From assembly GCA_910595805.1 (NCBI GenBank), contig CAJVCK010000003.1, positions 12,330 to 76,329 on the forward strand: a DNA stretch of 64,000 nucleotides, written 5' to 3'. Each line of letters begins with the position of its first letter. Positions within the stretch are counted from its first letter, which is position 1. The stretch is from an uncultured Candidatus Thioglobus sp. (GTDB lineage Bacteria > Pseudomonadota > Gammaproteobacteria > PS1 > Thioglobaceae). A model generated the notes under the pieces. It saw only the letters and a list, made by a program, of their open reading frames with translations. It did no database searches and was not told the DNA's origin. The translations under genes were made by a program, and so were the position numbers. Below, piece by piece: positions 52,745-60,675 of this stretch.

Positions 52745-53311
52745 ATGAAAGCACTACCTATATTATTATTATTTTTAGTTACTAGTACCCATTCATTCTG
52801 GGATGGAAAAAACGCTAATTGGTCTCCATTTGGTTCTGGCACAGGTTATAACAATTCCGCTCCATGGGGTGGTAACTCTAATTGGAATCCTTTTGTAACG
52901 AGTGGGAAGTGGGGGCCAAAAAATGATGCTGCGAATCTAAGTCGTTATGGTGCGCGACCTCAGACATTAATGCAGTATAGAAAAGAACCTAGATTTACCC
53001 CTGTTTATCCTGTTCCCGTTTCTGAGAGAAGAATCAAGCCAAGTAACTGGTTAACTGATACTGACTTTGCATCGACCTTACAAGACTTTGGGTCTCATGG
53101 TAAAAATTTTATTGCCGATGAGTTCTCACCGTTTTCTCAATCTGTAGAATATGCTCGTACTAAGGCAGAGACGTTTGGTTTAGAGAGAGTGCTTCGTGAT
53201 TATGCACCCTATAAAAAACAGGCAATTGGCACATCAGAGAATATTTATGGAAGGCAAGGCTATTCACTCTCACCGGCAGCCTCATCTACTCAACAAATAG
53301 ATAATAAATAA
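52745..53311 (+). CDS. Exported WGPF-repeat-related protein 1 (divergent member)
   Basis: 188 residues, first of four related genes. The ATG at 52745 (GAGAAG just upstream) gives a signal peptide MKALPILLLFLVTSTHS; an in-frame TTG at 52736 adds three residues. The N-terminal part has loose Asn/Gly/Trp-Pro-Phe repeats (ANWSPFGSG, SNWNPFVTSG, KWGPKN). A basic, Pro-rich middle follows, then the shared core SNWLTDTDF (residues 100-108) and a C-terminal YGRQGYSLSPA (168-178) also seen in member 4. Unlike members 2 and 3 it lacks the 8-residue C-terminal repeats. Function unknown; secreted structural protein is inferred from composition. Confidence 0.75.
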   Translation: MKALPILLLFLVTSTHSFWDGKNANWSPFGSGTGYNNSAPWGGNSNWNPFVTSGKWGPKNDAANLSRYGARPQTLMQYRKEPRFTPVYPVPVSERRIKPSNWLTDTDFASTLQDFGSHGKNFIADEFSPFSQSVEYARTKAETFGLERVLRDYAPYKKQAIGTSENIYGRQGYSLSPAASSTQQIDNK

Positions 53312-53645
53312 TAATTTTATCGACATAACATTAGCGTAATCTAATTTGAAGGTTCGTTTATTCGATATTACAATTTACAACCCTTGTATTCAAATGTATT
53401 GAGTACTATTAACACAAGTAAGTAACTTTTGATATTTTTGTATTTATATAAAACTAATTAAAACAGTTAAAAAAGTATTTTATAAATGACCCAAGTTGCG
53501 TCAGATACTGTCAACATCTAAGTTATTTCTTTATTTCATATATTATTTTATAATTATATTATTGATTTATTATATTATTAGTGTATAATACTCATATCAG
53601 AGCAAATAAATCTGATTTTTAATATAACTAATCTTGGAGATTAAC
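53312..53645 (+). promoter_or_regulatory. 334-base AT-rich gap with the promoter and 5' leader hairpin of WGPF-repeat gene 2
   Basis: No gene is supported here. Near its end lies a sigma70-like promoter: TTGATT (53562-53567), 16 bases, TATAAT (53584-53589). The predicted transcript starts close to a hairpin, ATCAGA (53596-53601) / TCTGAT (53611-53616), then 17 bases to GGAG and the ATG. The segment ATTAGTGTATAAT plus TCA recurs upstream of gene 4. No terminator for gene 1 is visible in the left half. Confidence 0.55.
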
Positions 53646-54164
53646 ATGAAAAAAATTATCGCTATCGCTACTTTAGTAGCTGCTACATCAGCTTCAGCTG
53701 GTTTCTTTGGCAACAACAATGACTCTAACTGGGGTCCTTTCAACGGTTCTAACAACTGGGGTCCTTTCGATTCAGGTTCTAACTTTGGTCCAATGAACTC
53801 TGGTTCTAACTGGGGTCCTTTCAACGGTGGAAACAACATGGGTCCATTCAACGGTGGTTCTAACGCTGGTCCTTTCAATGGCGCTTCTAACTGGGGTCCA
53901 TTTAAGGGTGGTAACAACTGGTTGAACAACACTGATTTCGGTCTTAAGTTTGATACTAAGAACTCTACAGACACTAACGCTTCTGGCGCTGCTGACGGTA
54001 AAGCAACTGGTGTTGCTGACGCTACAGCTAAAGGTGTAGCTGACGCTTACGCTAAAGGTCAAGCTGATGCATTCGCTAAGGCACAGGCTGACGCTTACGC
54101 TAAAGGTTTTGCTGATGCACAAGCTGCAGGTACTGCAACTTCAACTGACGTAGTTGCTAAGTAA
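53646..54164 (+). CDS. Exported WGPF/ADAYAK-repeat protein 2
   Basis: 172 residues from ATG at 53646 with GGAG 8 bases upstream. Signal peptide MKKIIAIATLVAATSASA, then seven tandem units of about 9 residues (27-89), consensus S-N-W-G-P-F-N-G-G with W varied to F, M or A. The conserved core NNWLNNTDFGLKFDT (90-104) follows, then an Ala/Asp-rich tail of 8-residue units G-V-A-D-A-Y-A-K (about 121-161). Asn is nearly always AAC and Gly GGT, unlike neighbouring genes, which suggests strong expression. No cysteine and no enzyme motif. Similar in composition and export to sulfur-globule or matrix proteins, but homology is not established. Confidence 0.85.
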   Translation: MKKIIAIATLVAATSASAGFFGNNNDSNWGPFNGSNNWGPFDSGSNFGPMNSGSNWGPFNGGNNMGPFNGGSNAGPFNGASNWGPFKGGNNWLNNTDFGLKFDTKNSTDTNASGAADGKATGVADATAKGVADAYAKGQADAFAKAQADAYAKGFADAQAAGTATSTDVVAK

Positions 54165-54190
54165 TTTATTACTTAACATCGCTAGCATTG

Positions 54191-54221
54191 TAAGTGACCT
54201 AAGCCTGGCTTAAGTCACTTA
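54191..54221 (+). other. Long hairpin in the 3' leader after WGPF-repeat gene 2
   Basis: TAAGTGAC-C-TAAG-CCTGG-CTTA-A-GTCACTTA: 8 plus 4 base pairs around one mismatch with a 5-base loop. It has no T-tract, stands 12 bases upstream of a real terminator and may protect the message from 3' decay. Confidence 0.6.
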
Positions 54222-54232
54222 TAAGCCAAGCT

Positions 54233-54259
54233 AAAAACCACCCGAGAGGGTGGTTTTTT
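54233..54259 (+). terminator. Intrinsic terminator after WGPF-repeat gene 2
   Basis: AAAAACCACCC-GAGA-GGGTGGTTTTTT: perfect GC-rich stem with tetraloop and U-tract. Gene 2 is therefore probably monocistronic. Confidence 0.92.
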
Positions 54260-54376
54260 ATTGCGCGCTTGTAAAGCTTCCTTAATGATATGTTATTGGT
54301 TATAATTACAGTCTGAATATTGATATTTTATTGGTATTCATTCCTCTTTTCTATAACTAAATACATGGAGATAATT

Positions 54377-54946
54377 ATGAAAACATTAATCAAAGCAGTG
54401 GCAATCACCACAGCAGTTGCAGCAACTTCTGCATCAGCTTTTTGGAACAACAATAATAACGGTTGGGGTGGTAACAACAATAACTGGGGTCCATTCAATG
54501 GTTCTAACAACTGGGGTCCATTTGATGGCGGCTCTAATATGGGTCCATTTGATGGCGGTTCTAACTGGGGTCCTTTTTCTGGTGGAAATAACTGGGGTCC
54601 ATTCAACGGCGGTTCTAACGCTGGCCCTTTTTCAGGTGGCTCTAACTGGGGTCCTTTTAACGGCGCTAATAAATGGATGAACAACACTGACTTCGGTTTA
54701 AACTTTGATACTAAAAATACAACTGATACTAACGCTTCTGGCGCTGCTGATGGTAACGCTTCTGGTGTAGCTGACGCTACAGCTAAAGGTGTAGCTGACG
54801 CTTATGCCAAAGGTCAAGCAGATGCTTTTGCCAAAGGCCAAGCTGACGCTTATGCTAAGGGTTATGCAGATGCAATGGCTTCAGGTGCTGCAGATAACGC
54901 AAACCGTTACTACCGTAACAATGTTGCACCAGCTGCTGCAAGATAA
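54377..54946 (+). CDS. Exported WGPF/ADAYAK-repeat protein 3
   Basis: 189 residues from ATG at 54377 (GGAG 9 bases upstream); the frame extends to 54320 but without a ribosome site. Signal peptide MKTLIKAVAITTAVAATSASA, an Asn-rich stretch, seven WGPF-type units (36-96), core NKWMNNTDFGLNFDTKN (98-114), then Gly-x-Ala-Asp-Ala octads (about 122-173) nearly identical to those of member 2, and a short tail NRYYRNNVAPAAAR. It is the closest relative of member 2, so a recent tandem duplication is likely. A TATAAT at 54301-54306 could be its -10. Function unknown. Confidence 0.85.
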   Translation: MKTLIKAVAITTAVAATSASAFWNNNNNGWGGNNNNWGPFNGSNNWGPFDGGSNMGPFDGGSNWGPFSGGNNWGPFNGGSNAGPFSGGSNWGPFNGANKWMNNTDFGLNFDTKNTTDTNASGAADGNASGVADATAKGVADAYAKGQADAFAKGQADAYAKGYADAMASGAADNANRYYRNNVAPAAAR

Positions 54947-54967
54947 TTAATTAATTTAATTATTAAT

Positions 54968-54997
54968 AAAAAGAGGTGTTTATACACCTCTTTTTTT
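54968..54997 (+). terminator. Intrinsic terminator after WGPF-repeat gene 3
   Basis: AAAAAGAGGTGT-TTAT-ACACCTCTTTTTTT: a perfect stem with a T-run, 22 bases past the stop. Confidence 0.9.
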
Positions 54998-55021
54998 CGC
55001 CCATTGTAATTACATTATAAA

Positions 55022-55045
55022 TTGATAATATAATTAGTGTATAAT
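55022..55045 (+). promoter_or_regulatory. Promoter region of WGPF-repeat gene 4
   Basis: TATAAT at 55040-55045 inside ATTAGTGTATAATGTTCA, which matches the gene 2 promoter region (ATTAGTGTATAATACTCA) at 16 of 18 positions. No well-spaced -35 is obvious. The matched segment hints at shared control. Confidence 0.5.
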
Positions 55046-55087
55046 GTTCAGTTAGAATTTTTTTGATTTTTGGGGAGGGTAAATAAA

Positions 55088-55684
55088 ATGAAAACAATAA
55101 TTAAACTATTTTTTAGTATCGCTTTATTAACATCTAGTATTGCTAGTGCGTCACCTTGGATGCCGTGGGATAACAATAGTAACAATAGTAATAACTTAAT
55201 GGATTCTTGGATGCCATGGAATGGAAATTCTAATTCTAATTTCAATCCTTTCTCTGGTGGTAGTAATTTTGGCCCAATGGATGGCATGACCAACTGGGGT
55301 CCTTTTAACTCAGGATCAGATTTTGGACCAATGGATGGCATGACTAACTGGGGTCCGATGAACTCAGATGCTAACTGGGGTCCAATGAGTACAGTTAATA
55401 ACTGGGTCAATGATACTGATGTTAGTCTTTATTTTAAAACTAACAATAAAACAGAGGGTACTGGCTATGCTAGAGCAGATAGTAAGTACGCAGGTGAATT
55501 ACAAAATCGCATGTCCGGTCAAGGAAAAAACTACGCTATAGGCAATGCTGATCAGTATTACAAAGGTCAAATTGACAATTATGGAAAAGCCAGAGGCGAG
55601 GGTCGTTTCGAAGGTTATGGAAGACAAGGTTACTTAGGCTATGTGCCTGCTAAAGGTAATGACTTTCCTGCACCATCTTATTAA
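55088..55684 (+). CDS. Exported WGPF-repeat protein 4
   Basis: 198 residues from ATG at 55088, behind GGGGAGGG. Signal peptide MKTIIKLFFSIALLTSSIASA; W-M-P-W pairs (PWMPWDN, SWMPWNG) replace the first repeats; then units such as SNFGPMDGM, TNWGPFNSG, SDFGPMDGM, TNWGPMNSD (59-94). Core NNWVNDTDVSLYF (104-116). The C-terminal part has weaker octads (GNADQYYK, GQIDNYGK; 152-167) and ends in YGRQGYLGYVPA (177-188), which it shares with member 1. It thus links the divergent member 1 to members 2 and 3. No terminator before tRNA-Asn. Function unknown. Confidence 0.8.
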   Translation: MKTIIKLFFSIALLTSSIASASPWMPWDNNSNNSNNLMDSWMPWNGNSNSNFNPFSGGSNFGPMDGMTNWGPFNSGSDFGPMDGMTNWGPMNSDANWGPMSTVNNWVNDTDVSLYFKTNNKTEGTGYARADSKYAGELQNRMSGQGKNYAIGNADQYYKGQIDNYGKARGEGRFEGYGRQGYLGYVPAKGNDFPAPSY

Positions 55685-55753
55685 AAAATAAATACCAAAT
55701 AACTGATTTTTAGATTGACTCAATCTTAGATTCCGTTATAATTTCAGCTTTAT

Positions 55754-55829
55754 TCCTCGATAGCTCAGCTGGTAGAGCAACGGACTGTTAATCCGTTTGT
55801 CGGTGGTTCGAGCCCACCTCGAGGAGCCA
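55754..55829 (+). tRNA. tRNA-Asn (anticodon GTT)
   Basis: TCCTCGA/TCGAGGA acceptor, D arm, anticodon stem CGGAC(T)/ATCCG with loop containing GTT, T arm GTGG-TTCGAGC-CCAC and encoded CCA: complete 76-nt tRNA. Confidence 0.95.
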
Positions 55830-55840
55830 ATTAAATAAAG

Positions 55841-55867
55841 GCCTATCCTATGCGATAGGCTTTTTTT
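55841..55867 (+). terminator. Intrinsic terminator after tRNA-Asn
   Basis: GCCTATC-CTATGC-GATAGGC followed by seven T residues. Confidence 0.9.
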
Positions 55868-56073
55868 ATGTCTGAGAGATATTGTTGAGCGCATTGGGTG
55901 CACACATTTATCGTAGACATGTTAGACAGAATTTGTAAGATTGATAAAGATAAAGTCATACCAATTCTAGACTAAAAGAGGCTATGTATAATGACAGAGA
56001 TTATTAATAGGTAATGTAACTATCCTTTAAAATCTAATAATGTAAATTATGCTCCTACCCCTCGATTAATTAA

Positions 56074-56478
56074 ATGAAAAAAACTATCCTTATAGTAAGC
56101 GTCATTGCTGCATTCATTGCCTTGCTGATATTATTTCTACCAAAAGCAAAACCAACAGACGTGGTAGTGATGTGGCATACTGGTTTGTATGACAAAAATT
56201 ATGATTTAGTTGATAAGCATACCTCTATTACCTCAATTGACTATATTAAAAATAAAGGAGGTTTAGCAGAACTTATTAAAAACTACCAAGATAATGCCGT
56301 CAAAGAAGGTCGTGGACTAATTGAAATCATCAGTCACTCTATCAATGCCGATAAAGCAATTGTTAATTACAAGTCGTACTATCGTAAAACAGGTGCCACT
56401 GTATTTTTTCAAGATACACTTTTTTTAGAAGATGAAACATGGAAAGTAGCGCCGCAATTTTTAATTAAGGCTAGGTAA
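56074..56478 (+). CDS. Membrane-anchored small protein, possibly NTF2-like (DUF4878-type)
   Basis: 134 residues with an N-terminal helix (ILIVSVIAAFIALLILFLP) acting as anchor or uncleaved signal. The rest (PTDVVVMWHTGLYDKNYDLVDKHTSI, GLIEIISHSINADKAIVNYKSYYRKTGA, FLEDETWKVAPQF) reads like a periplasmic NTF2-like fold similar to DUF4878 lipoproteins, although there is no lipobox Cys. It stands alone after the tRNA-Asn terminator. Function unknown. Confidence 0.65.
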   Translation: MKKTILIVSVIAAFIALLILFLPKAKPTDVVVMWHTGLYDKNYDLVDKHTSITSIDYIKNKGGLAELIKNYQDNAVKEGRGLIEIISHSINADKAIVNYKSYYRKTGATVFFQDTLFLEDETWKVAPQFLIKAR

Positions 56479-56572
56479 ATTTACAGTTTTGCATTCACAT
56501 CAAATAGGGTCTTTTATGTCTGGGTGTAAAATTTTAGCCACAATTGGTGCCTTATCTATTTACGACAACACT

Positions 56573-57040
56573 ATGAAGAAACTAATTACAGTAATACTAA
56601 CATTAACTCTTTTGCATTTTACTAATCAGGCGAGTGCTGGCAATCAAAAAACTTTTTATTACCCAACTGGCGAGGTTGGCCAGGTTCAGGAAATTGTTAA
56701 TGGTAAAGCATCAAAAGTAACCTACTATCATAAGACCGGTGAAGTTAAAGAGGTTAACGAATTTGTTGATGGTCGACCATTAAAGGCTACCGTCTATAAC
56801 AAGACTGGCAAAGTTAAGCTTGTTCAAGAGTACGCTGATGGCAAAATTTCAAAAACTACGCATCATCATAAGACAGGTAAAATTAAGGTAGTTCAATTTT
56901 CTAATGATAAGATTTCAAAAATAACCTACTATCATAAGACTGGTGAAGTGACTCAAATTCTAGATTTTGTTGATGGTAAAAAATCAAAAATAACTGACTA
57001 TCACAAGAACGGAAAAGTTAAAAAAGTTAGAGATCTTTAA
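56573..57040 (+). CDS. Exported YwqK/MORN-like repeat protein
   Basis: 155 residues from ATG at 56573 (MKKLITVILTLTLLHFTNQASA signal peptide); the frame extends upstream to 56489 but that part is not signal-like. After the signal come about six repeats of 22-23 residues, consensus Y-Y-H-K-T-G-E-V-K-x-V-x-E-F-V-D-G-K-x-S-K, resembling the YwqK/MORN_2 family. Cytoplasmic YwqK proteins are often called antitoxins; an exported, purely repeat version is more likely a binding or scaffold protein (inference). His/Lys-rich. Confidence 0.72.
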   Translation: MKKLITVILTLTLLHFTNQASAGNQKTFYYPTGEVGQVQEIVNGKASKVTYYHKTGEVKEVNEFVDGRPLKATVYNKTGKVKLVQEYADGKISKTTHHHKTGKIKVVQFSNDKISKITYYHKTGEVTQILDFVDGKKSKITDYHKNGKVKKVRDL

Positions 57041-57126
57041 ACTCTTTGAGAACGCTGATAGCAGTGCTAACTACGAAGCGTTCGTGATAATTATACTATC
57101 AAGCTGTTACTGTATAATTTAGCATC

Positions 57127-59289
57127 ATGTCGTTGCCACCTAAAAATCTCCATTCTTACTCCAAATTTTGGCCTGATAAGAAAGGACTTGTGCCTGCACC
57201 ATTGTTACCCATGTCTCGCAAAGAAATGGATGATTTGGAATGGGATAGTTGCGATATTATTATTATTACCGGCGATGCCTATGTAGACCACCCTAGCTTT
57301 GGTATGGCAATTATTGGTCGCCTGCTAGAGTCTCAAGGATTCCGTGTCGGGATTATTTCTCAGCCTGATTGGCATTCAGCTGATGACTTTCGTCAACTAG
57401 GAAAGCCCAATCTGTTTTTTGCTGTTGCATCTGGCAATATGGATTCTATGGTGAATCATTACACCGCTGAAAAAAGACCGCGTTCTGATGATGCTTATAC
57501 AGCTGGTGGTGTAGCAGGTAAACGACCTGATCGTGCGACGACTGTTTACACGCAGCGCGCTAAAGAGGCTTTTAAGGGTATTCCTGTTATTATTGGTGGC
57601 ATTGAAGCCAGTTTAAGGCGTATTGCACAATATGATCACTGGTCACAAACCATTCGTCGTTCTATCTTGCCTGATTCCAAGGCAGATTTACTACTTTTTG
57701 GTAATGCTGAGCGCGCTGTGGTTGAGGTGGCGCACCGAGTTGCAGCGGGCGAAGATATTAAGCAAATTACTGATATTCGTGGTACGGCTTATATGCGCCA
57801 AGGTATTCCTGAAGGTTGGACAGTTTTAGATTCAAGTGAGATTGATACTGATAAAAGTTTAGATCATCCACAAACTGATCCTTATGCAGATACATCTGCC
57901 AAGGATAAGCAAGGTTGTGGAGATAAGAATAACCAGGGCAAACCTAGCGCAATTAATCCTAATCAGGGGGCGGTTCAGGTGATTGATTTTAACCATCGGA
58001 CCAAAGGCTTAAAGCGAGAAAGCACGGTGATTCGCCTACCTTCTTTTGAGCAAGTGGCAAATGATCGTTATCTGTATGCACATACGTCACGCGTATTTCA
58101 TTTAGAAACAAATCCGGGCAATGCGAGAGCTTTAGTGCAGCGCCATGGTGAACGAGATGTTTGGTTAAATCCGCCACCGATTCCTTTATCTATGGAAGAT
58201 TTCGATAGCGTCTTTGAATTGCCCTATACACGCCATCCACATCCTGCTTATGGCGATTTAAAGGTTCCTGCCTTTGACATGATCCGGTATTCAATTAATA
58301 TTATGCGTGGTTGTTTTGGTGGCTGTACTTTTTGCTCTATTACCGAACATGAAGGTCGCATTATTCAAAGTCGCTCTGAAGACTCTGTGATTCGTGAAAT
58401 TGAGACTATCCGCGATACAGATGAAGAATTTAAGGGCAATATCTCTGATCTTGGTGGACCAACGGCCAATATGTACCGCTTGCAGTGTAAAGACACCAAA
58501 ATAGAATCTGCCTGCCGGCGTCTTAGCTGTGTCTATCCTGGTATTTGTCCAAATCTGGGGACCGATCATAAACCACTGACTAAATTGTACCGACGTGCAC
58601 GCAAACTAGAAGGTGTTAAGCGTGTTTTTATTGCCTCAGGTCTGCGTTATGATTTGGCAGTTCGTGATCCTGAATATATCAAAGAATTGGTCACTCATCA
58701 TGTAGGTGGGCGTTTGAAAATTGCACCTGAACATACTGAAGAAGACACTTTATCAAAAATGATGAAGCCAGGTATTGGCTCTTATTATCAATTTAAAAAA
58801 CTGTTTGATCGTTATTCTAAACAGGCAGGAAAAGAACAGTATTTAATTCCTTACTTTATCTCATCACACCCTGGCACCAGTGACAAAGACATGCTAAATC
58901 TAGCGCTTTGGTTAAAGCGTAATGACTTTAAGCCTGATCAAGTACAAGCCTTTATTCCTACTCCTTTGGCAATAGCCTCCGCCATGTATCACACTGAATT
59001 AAGCCCACTGAAGAAAATTACGCGAAATTCAGATTCGGTAAAAACTCCACGTAGTGGGCAACAACGAAAATTACATAAAGCATTTTTGCGCTACCACGAC
59101 CCTAAAAATTGGGATGTATTACGTAAAGCGTTAAAGCGAATGGGGCGCAGTGACCTGATAGGTAATAAAGAGTATTGTTTAGTGCCTTATACTAAAGTGA
59201 GTGGTACATCAAAACCACAGCACTCACGAAGAAGAAGCAATGACCTTCATCATCGTATTCCTGTGAGAAAACAGTCTAAAAAGCGATAG
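57127..59289 (+). CDS. YgiQ family radical SAM protein
   Basis: 720 residues. The N-terminal half contains the family-specific [40 protein letters not shown] (B12-binding-like), then the radical SAM cluster motif [18 protein letters not shown] (Cx3Cx2C), and a C-terminal region with [19 protein letters not shown] and [14 protein letters not shown]. YgiQ-like (UPF0313) proteins have no settled substrate. It has an internal low-complexity insert (about residues 240-275). An Arg/Ser/His-rich tail ends the protein. Confidence 0.94.
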   Translation: MSLPPKNLHSYSKFWPDKKGLVPAPLLPMSRKEMDDLEWDSCDIIIITGDAYVDHPSFGMAIIGRLLESQGFRVGIISQPDWHSADDFRQLGKPNLFFAVASGNMDSMVNHYTAEKRPRSDDAYTAGGVAGKRPDRATTVYTQRAKEAFKGIPVIIGGIEASLRRIAQYDHWSQTIRRSILPDSKADLLLFGNAERAVVEVAHRVAAGEDIKQITDIRGTAYMRQGIPEGWTVLDSSEIDTDKSLDHPQTDPYADTSAKDKQGCGDKNNQGKPSAINPNQGAVQVIDFNHRTKGLKRESTVIRLPSFEQVANDRYLYAHTSRVFHLETNPGNARALVQRHGERDVWLNPPPIPLSMEDFDSVFELPYTRHPHPAYGDLKVPAFDMIRYSINIMRGCFGGCTFCSITEHEGRIIQSRSEDSVIREIETIRDTDEEFKGNISDLGGPTANMYRLQCKDTKIESACRRLSCVYPGICPNLGTDHKPLTKLYRRARKLEGVKRVFIASGLRYDLAVRDPEYIKELVTHHVGGRLKIAPEHTEEDTLSKMMKPGIGSYYQFKKLFDRYSKQAGKEQYLIPYFISSHPGTSDKDMLNLALWLKRNDFKPDQVQAFIPTPLAIASAMYHTELSPLKKITRNSDSVKTPRSGQQRKLHKAFLRYHDPKNWDVLRKALKRMGRSDLIGNKEYCLVPYTKVSGTSKPQHSRRRSNDLHHRIPVRKQSKKR

Positions 59290-59366
59290 AGGAAGGTAAT
59301 ATTTCTAGACGTGATTTAAGGGGTTTTTTATTGTTCAAAAAGAACTTTATTGTTGGTAAAAATACC

Positions 59367-59448
59367 TATAATAGCAATCACTCAGCGCTGAGGGGGAGAG
59401 CGAAGAAGCGTCTTGTGCTTTAGAGTACAACTTAGTGTTGAGACTATC
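59367..59448 (+). other. Structured intergenic segment with a TATAAT and a perfect palindrome
   Basis: Between ygiQ and the convergent aspartate aminotransferase lie TATAAT (59367-59372), the palindrome CTCAGCGCTGAG (59381-59392) and a G/A-rich stretch. It could be a small RNA gene or leftover promoter, but no terminator follows. Low confidence. Confidence 0.25.
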
Positions 59449-60621
59449 TTAAACGTTAGCAAGCCTTGTAACTGCTTGTTCAATATTATCCATACTGGTG
59501 GCAAACGAAAAACGCACATAACCTGGCGCACCAAAGGCTGAACCTGGCACCAAGGCAATATTAAGCTTTTCTAAGCAATAAGTTGAAAACTCAACATCGT
59601 CTTTGAGTCCTAGACGTTTGATCAATCCTTCGACCCTAGGGAAAGAATAAAACGCACCTTGTGATCTTGGACACTCAATGCCATCAATGGCATTGAGTGC
59701 ATTAACGATATATTCATGACGCTCTTCGAACGCTGCCACCATAGTGCCGATAATGCTTTGATCGCCATTTAAGGCTTCTAATGCTGCCGCCTGGGCGATA
59801 GAGCAAGGATTTGAGGTTGATTGTCCTTGAATTTTTTTCATGGCTTTAATGATGACCTCAGGGCCTGCGCCATAGCCAATGCGCCAGCCGGTCATCGCAT
59901 AGCCTTTTGATACGCCGTTAAGAATGATAGTGCGATCTTTAAGTGTAGTGTCGGCCATCACAATGTTAATAAAGTCATCATCGCCCCAACGAATATGTTC
60001 ATAAATATCATCAGTAATAATTAAAACATGAGGGTGGTTTTTGAGTACATTTGCGAGTGCTTTTAGTTCGTCTTTTGTATAAACAGCACCGGTTGGATTG
60101 GAAGGGCTATTCATTACAAATAATTTAGTATTGCTATTAATACTGGATTCTAATTGCTCGGGCGTGATTTTAAAATCTTGCTCCAGGCCTGTTTCTACAA
60201 TCACCGGTGTGGCATTTGCCAAAGTTACCATATCTGGATAACTAACCCAATAAGGTGCTGGAATAATAACTTCATCGTCCTTGTCTAAGACTGCTTGACA
60301 AAGATTATAAAATACTTGCTTACCACCGGATGAAACCATCACCTCAGTGGCTGAGTAATTTAGGTTGTTCTCACGTTTAAATTTGTCGATAATGGCATTT
60401 TTTAGATCGGGTGTTCCGTCAACAGCAGTGTAGCGTGTTTGGCCGTTTTGGATAGCGCTAATGCCTGCTTGTTGGATATTTGCTGGTGTATCAAAGTCAG
60501 GTTCGCCGGACCCCATTGGGACAATTTGAATACCTTGAGCTTTTAATTCATTGGCTTTTGCTGTAACAGCAAGTGTGGCAGAAGGTTTAACTTTACCAAC
60601 TCGATCTGAAAGGATTGTCAT
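59449..60621 (-). CDS. Aspartate aminotransferase (class I, AspB-type)
   Basis: 390 residues. [78 protein letters not shown] and the PLP-lysine motif [21 protein letters not shown] match the 1-beta type enzymes such as Thermus AspB that use aspartate (and sometimes prephenate). It is convergent with ygiQ and divergent from uvrB. Some members are arogenate-forming; the sequence does not settle this. Confidence 0.9.
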   Translation of the reverse strand: MTILSDRVGKVKPSATLAVTAKANELKAQGIQIVPMGSGEPDFDTPANIQQAGISAIQNGQTRYTAVDGTPDLKNAIIDKFKRENNLNYSATEVMVSSGGKQVFYNLCQAVLDKDDEVIIPAPYWVSYPDMVTLANATPVIVETGLEQDFKITPEQLESSINSNTKLFVMNSPSNPTGAVYTKDELKALANVLKNHPHVLIITDDIYEHIRWGDDDFINIVMADTTLKDRTIILNGVSKGYAMTGWRIGYGAGPEVIIKAMKKIQGQSTSNPCSIAQAAALEALNGDQSIIGTMVAAFEERHEYIVNALNAIDGIECPRSQGAFYSFPRVEGLIKRLGLKDDVEFSTYCLEKLNIALVPGSAFGAPGYVRFSFATSMDNIEQAVTRLANV

Positions 60622-60675
60622 TGTCTTTTAAATTGTTTAAAATCGAATGTTTATGTTAATGAAAAAACACACTTA

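Noticed and set aside
53730..53925. 27-base tandem DNA repeats resembling a CRISPR-like array
   Set aside because: The units are contiguous, lack unique spacers, keep the reading frame and vary at third codon positions; they are protein-coding repeats.
53597..54687. Long minus-strand frames with Pro/Leu-Asn-Gly-Pro repeats opposite WGPF genes 2 and 3
   Set aside because: They are the antisense reading of the repeat DNA: no ribosome site, no signal peptide, and plus-strand genes have promoters, terminators and biased codons.
52601..55830. Genomic island mediated by tRNA integration
   Set aside because: No integrase, transposase, attachment-site repeat of a tRNA end or inverted repeats seen; kept only as a question about conservation.
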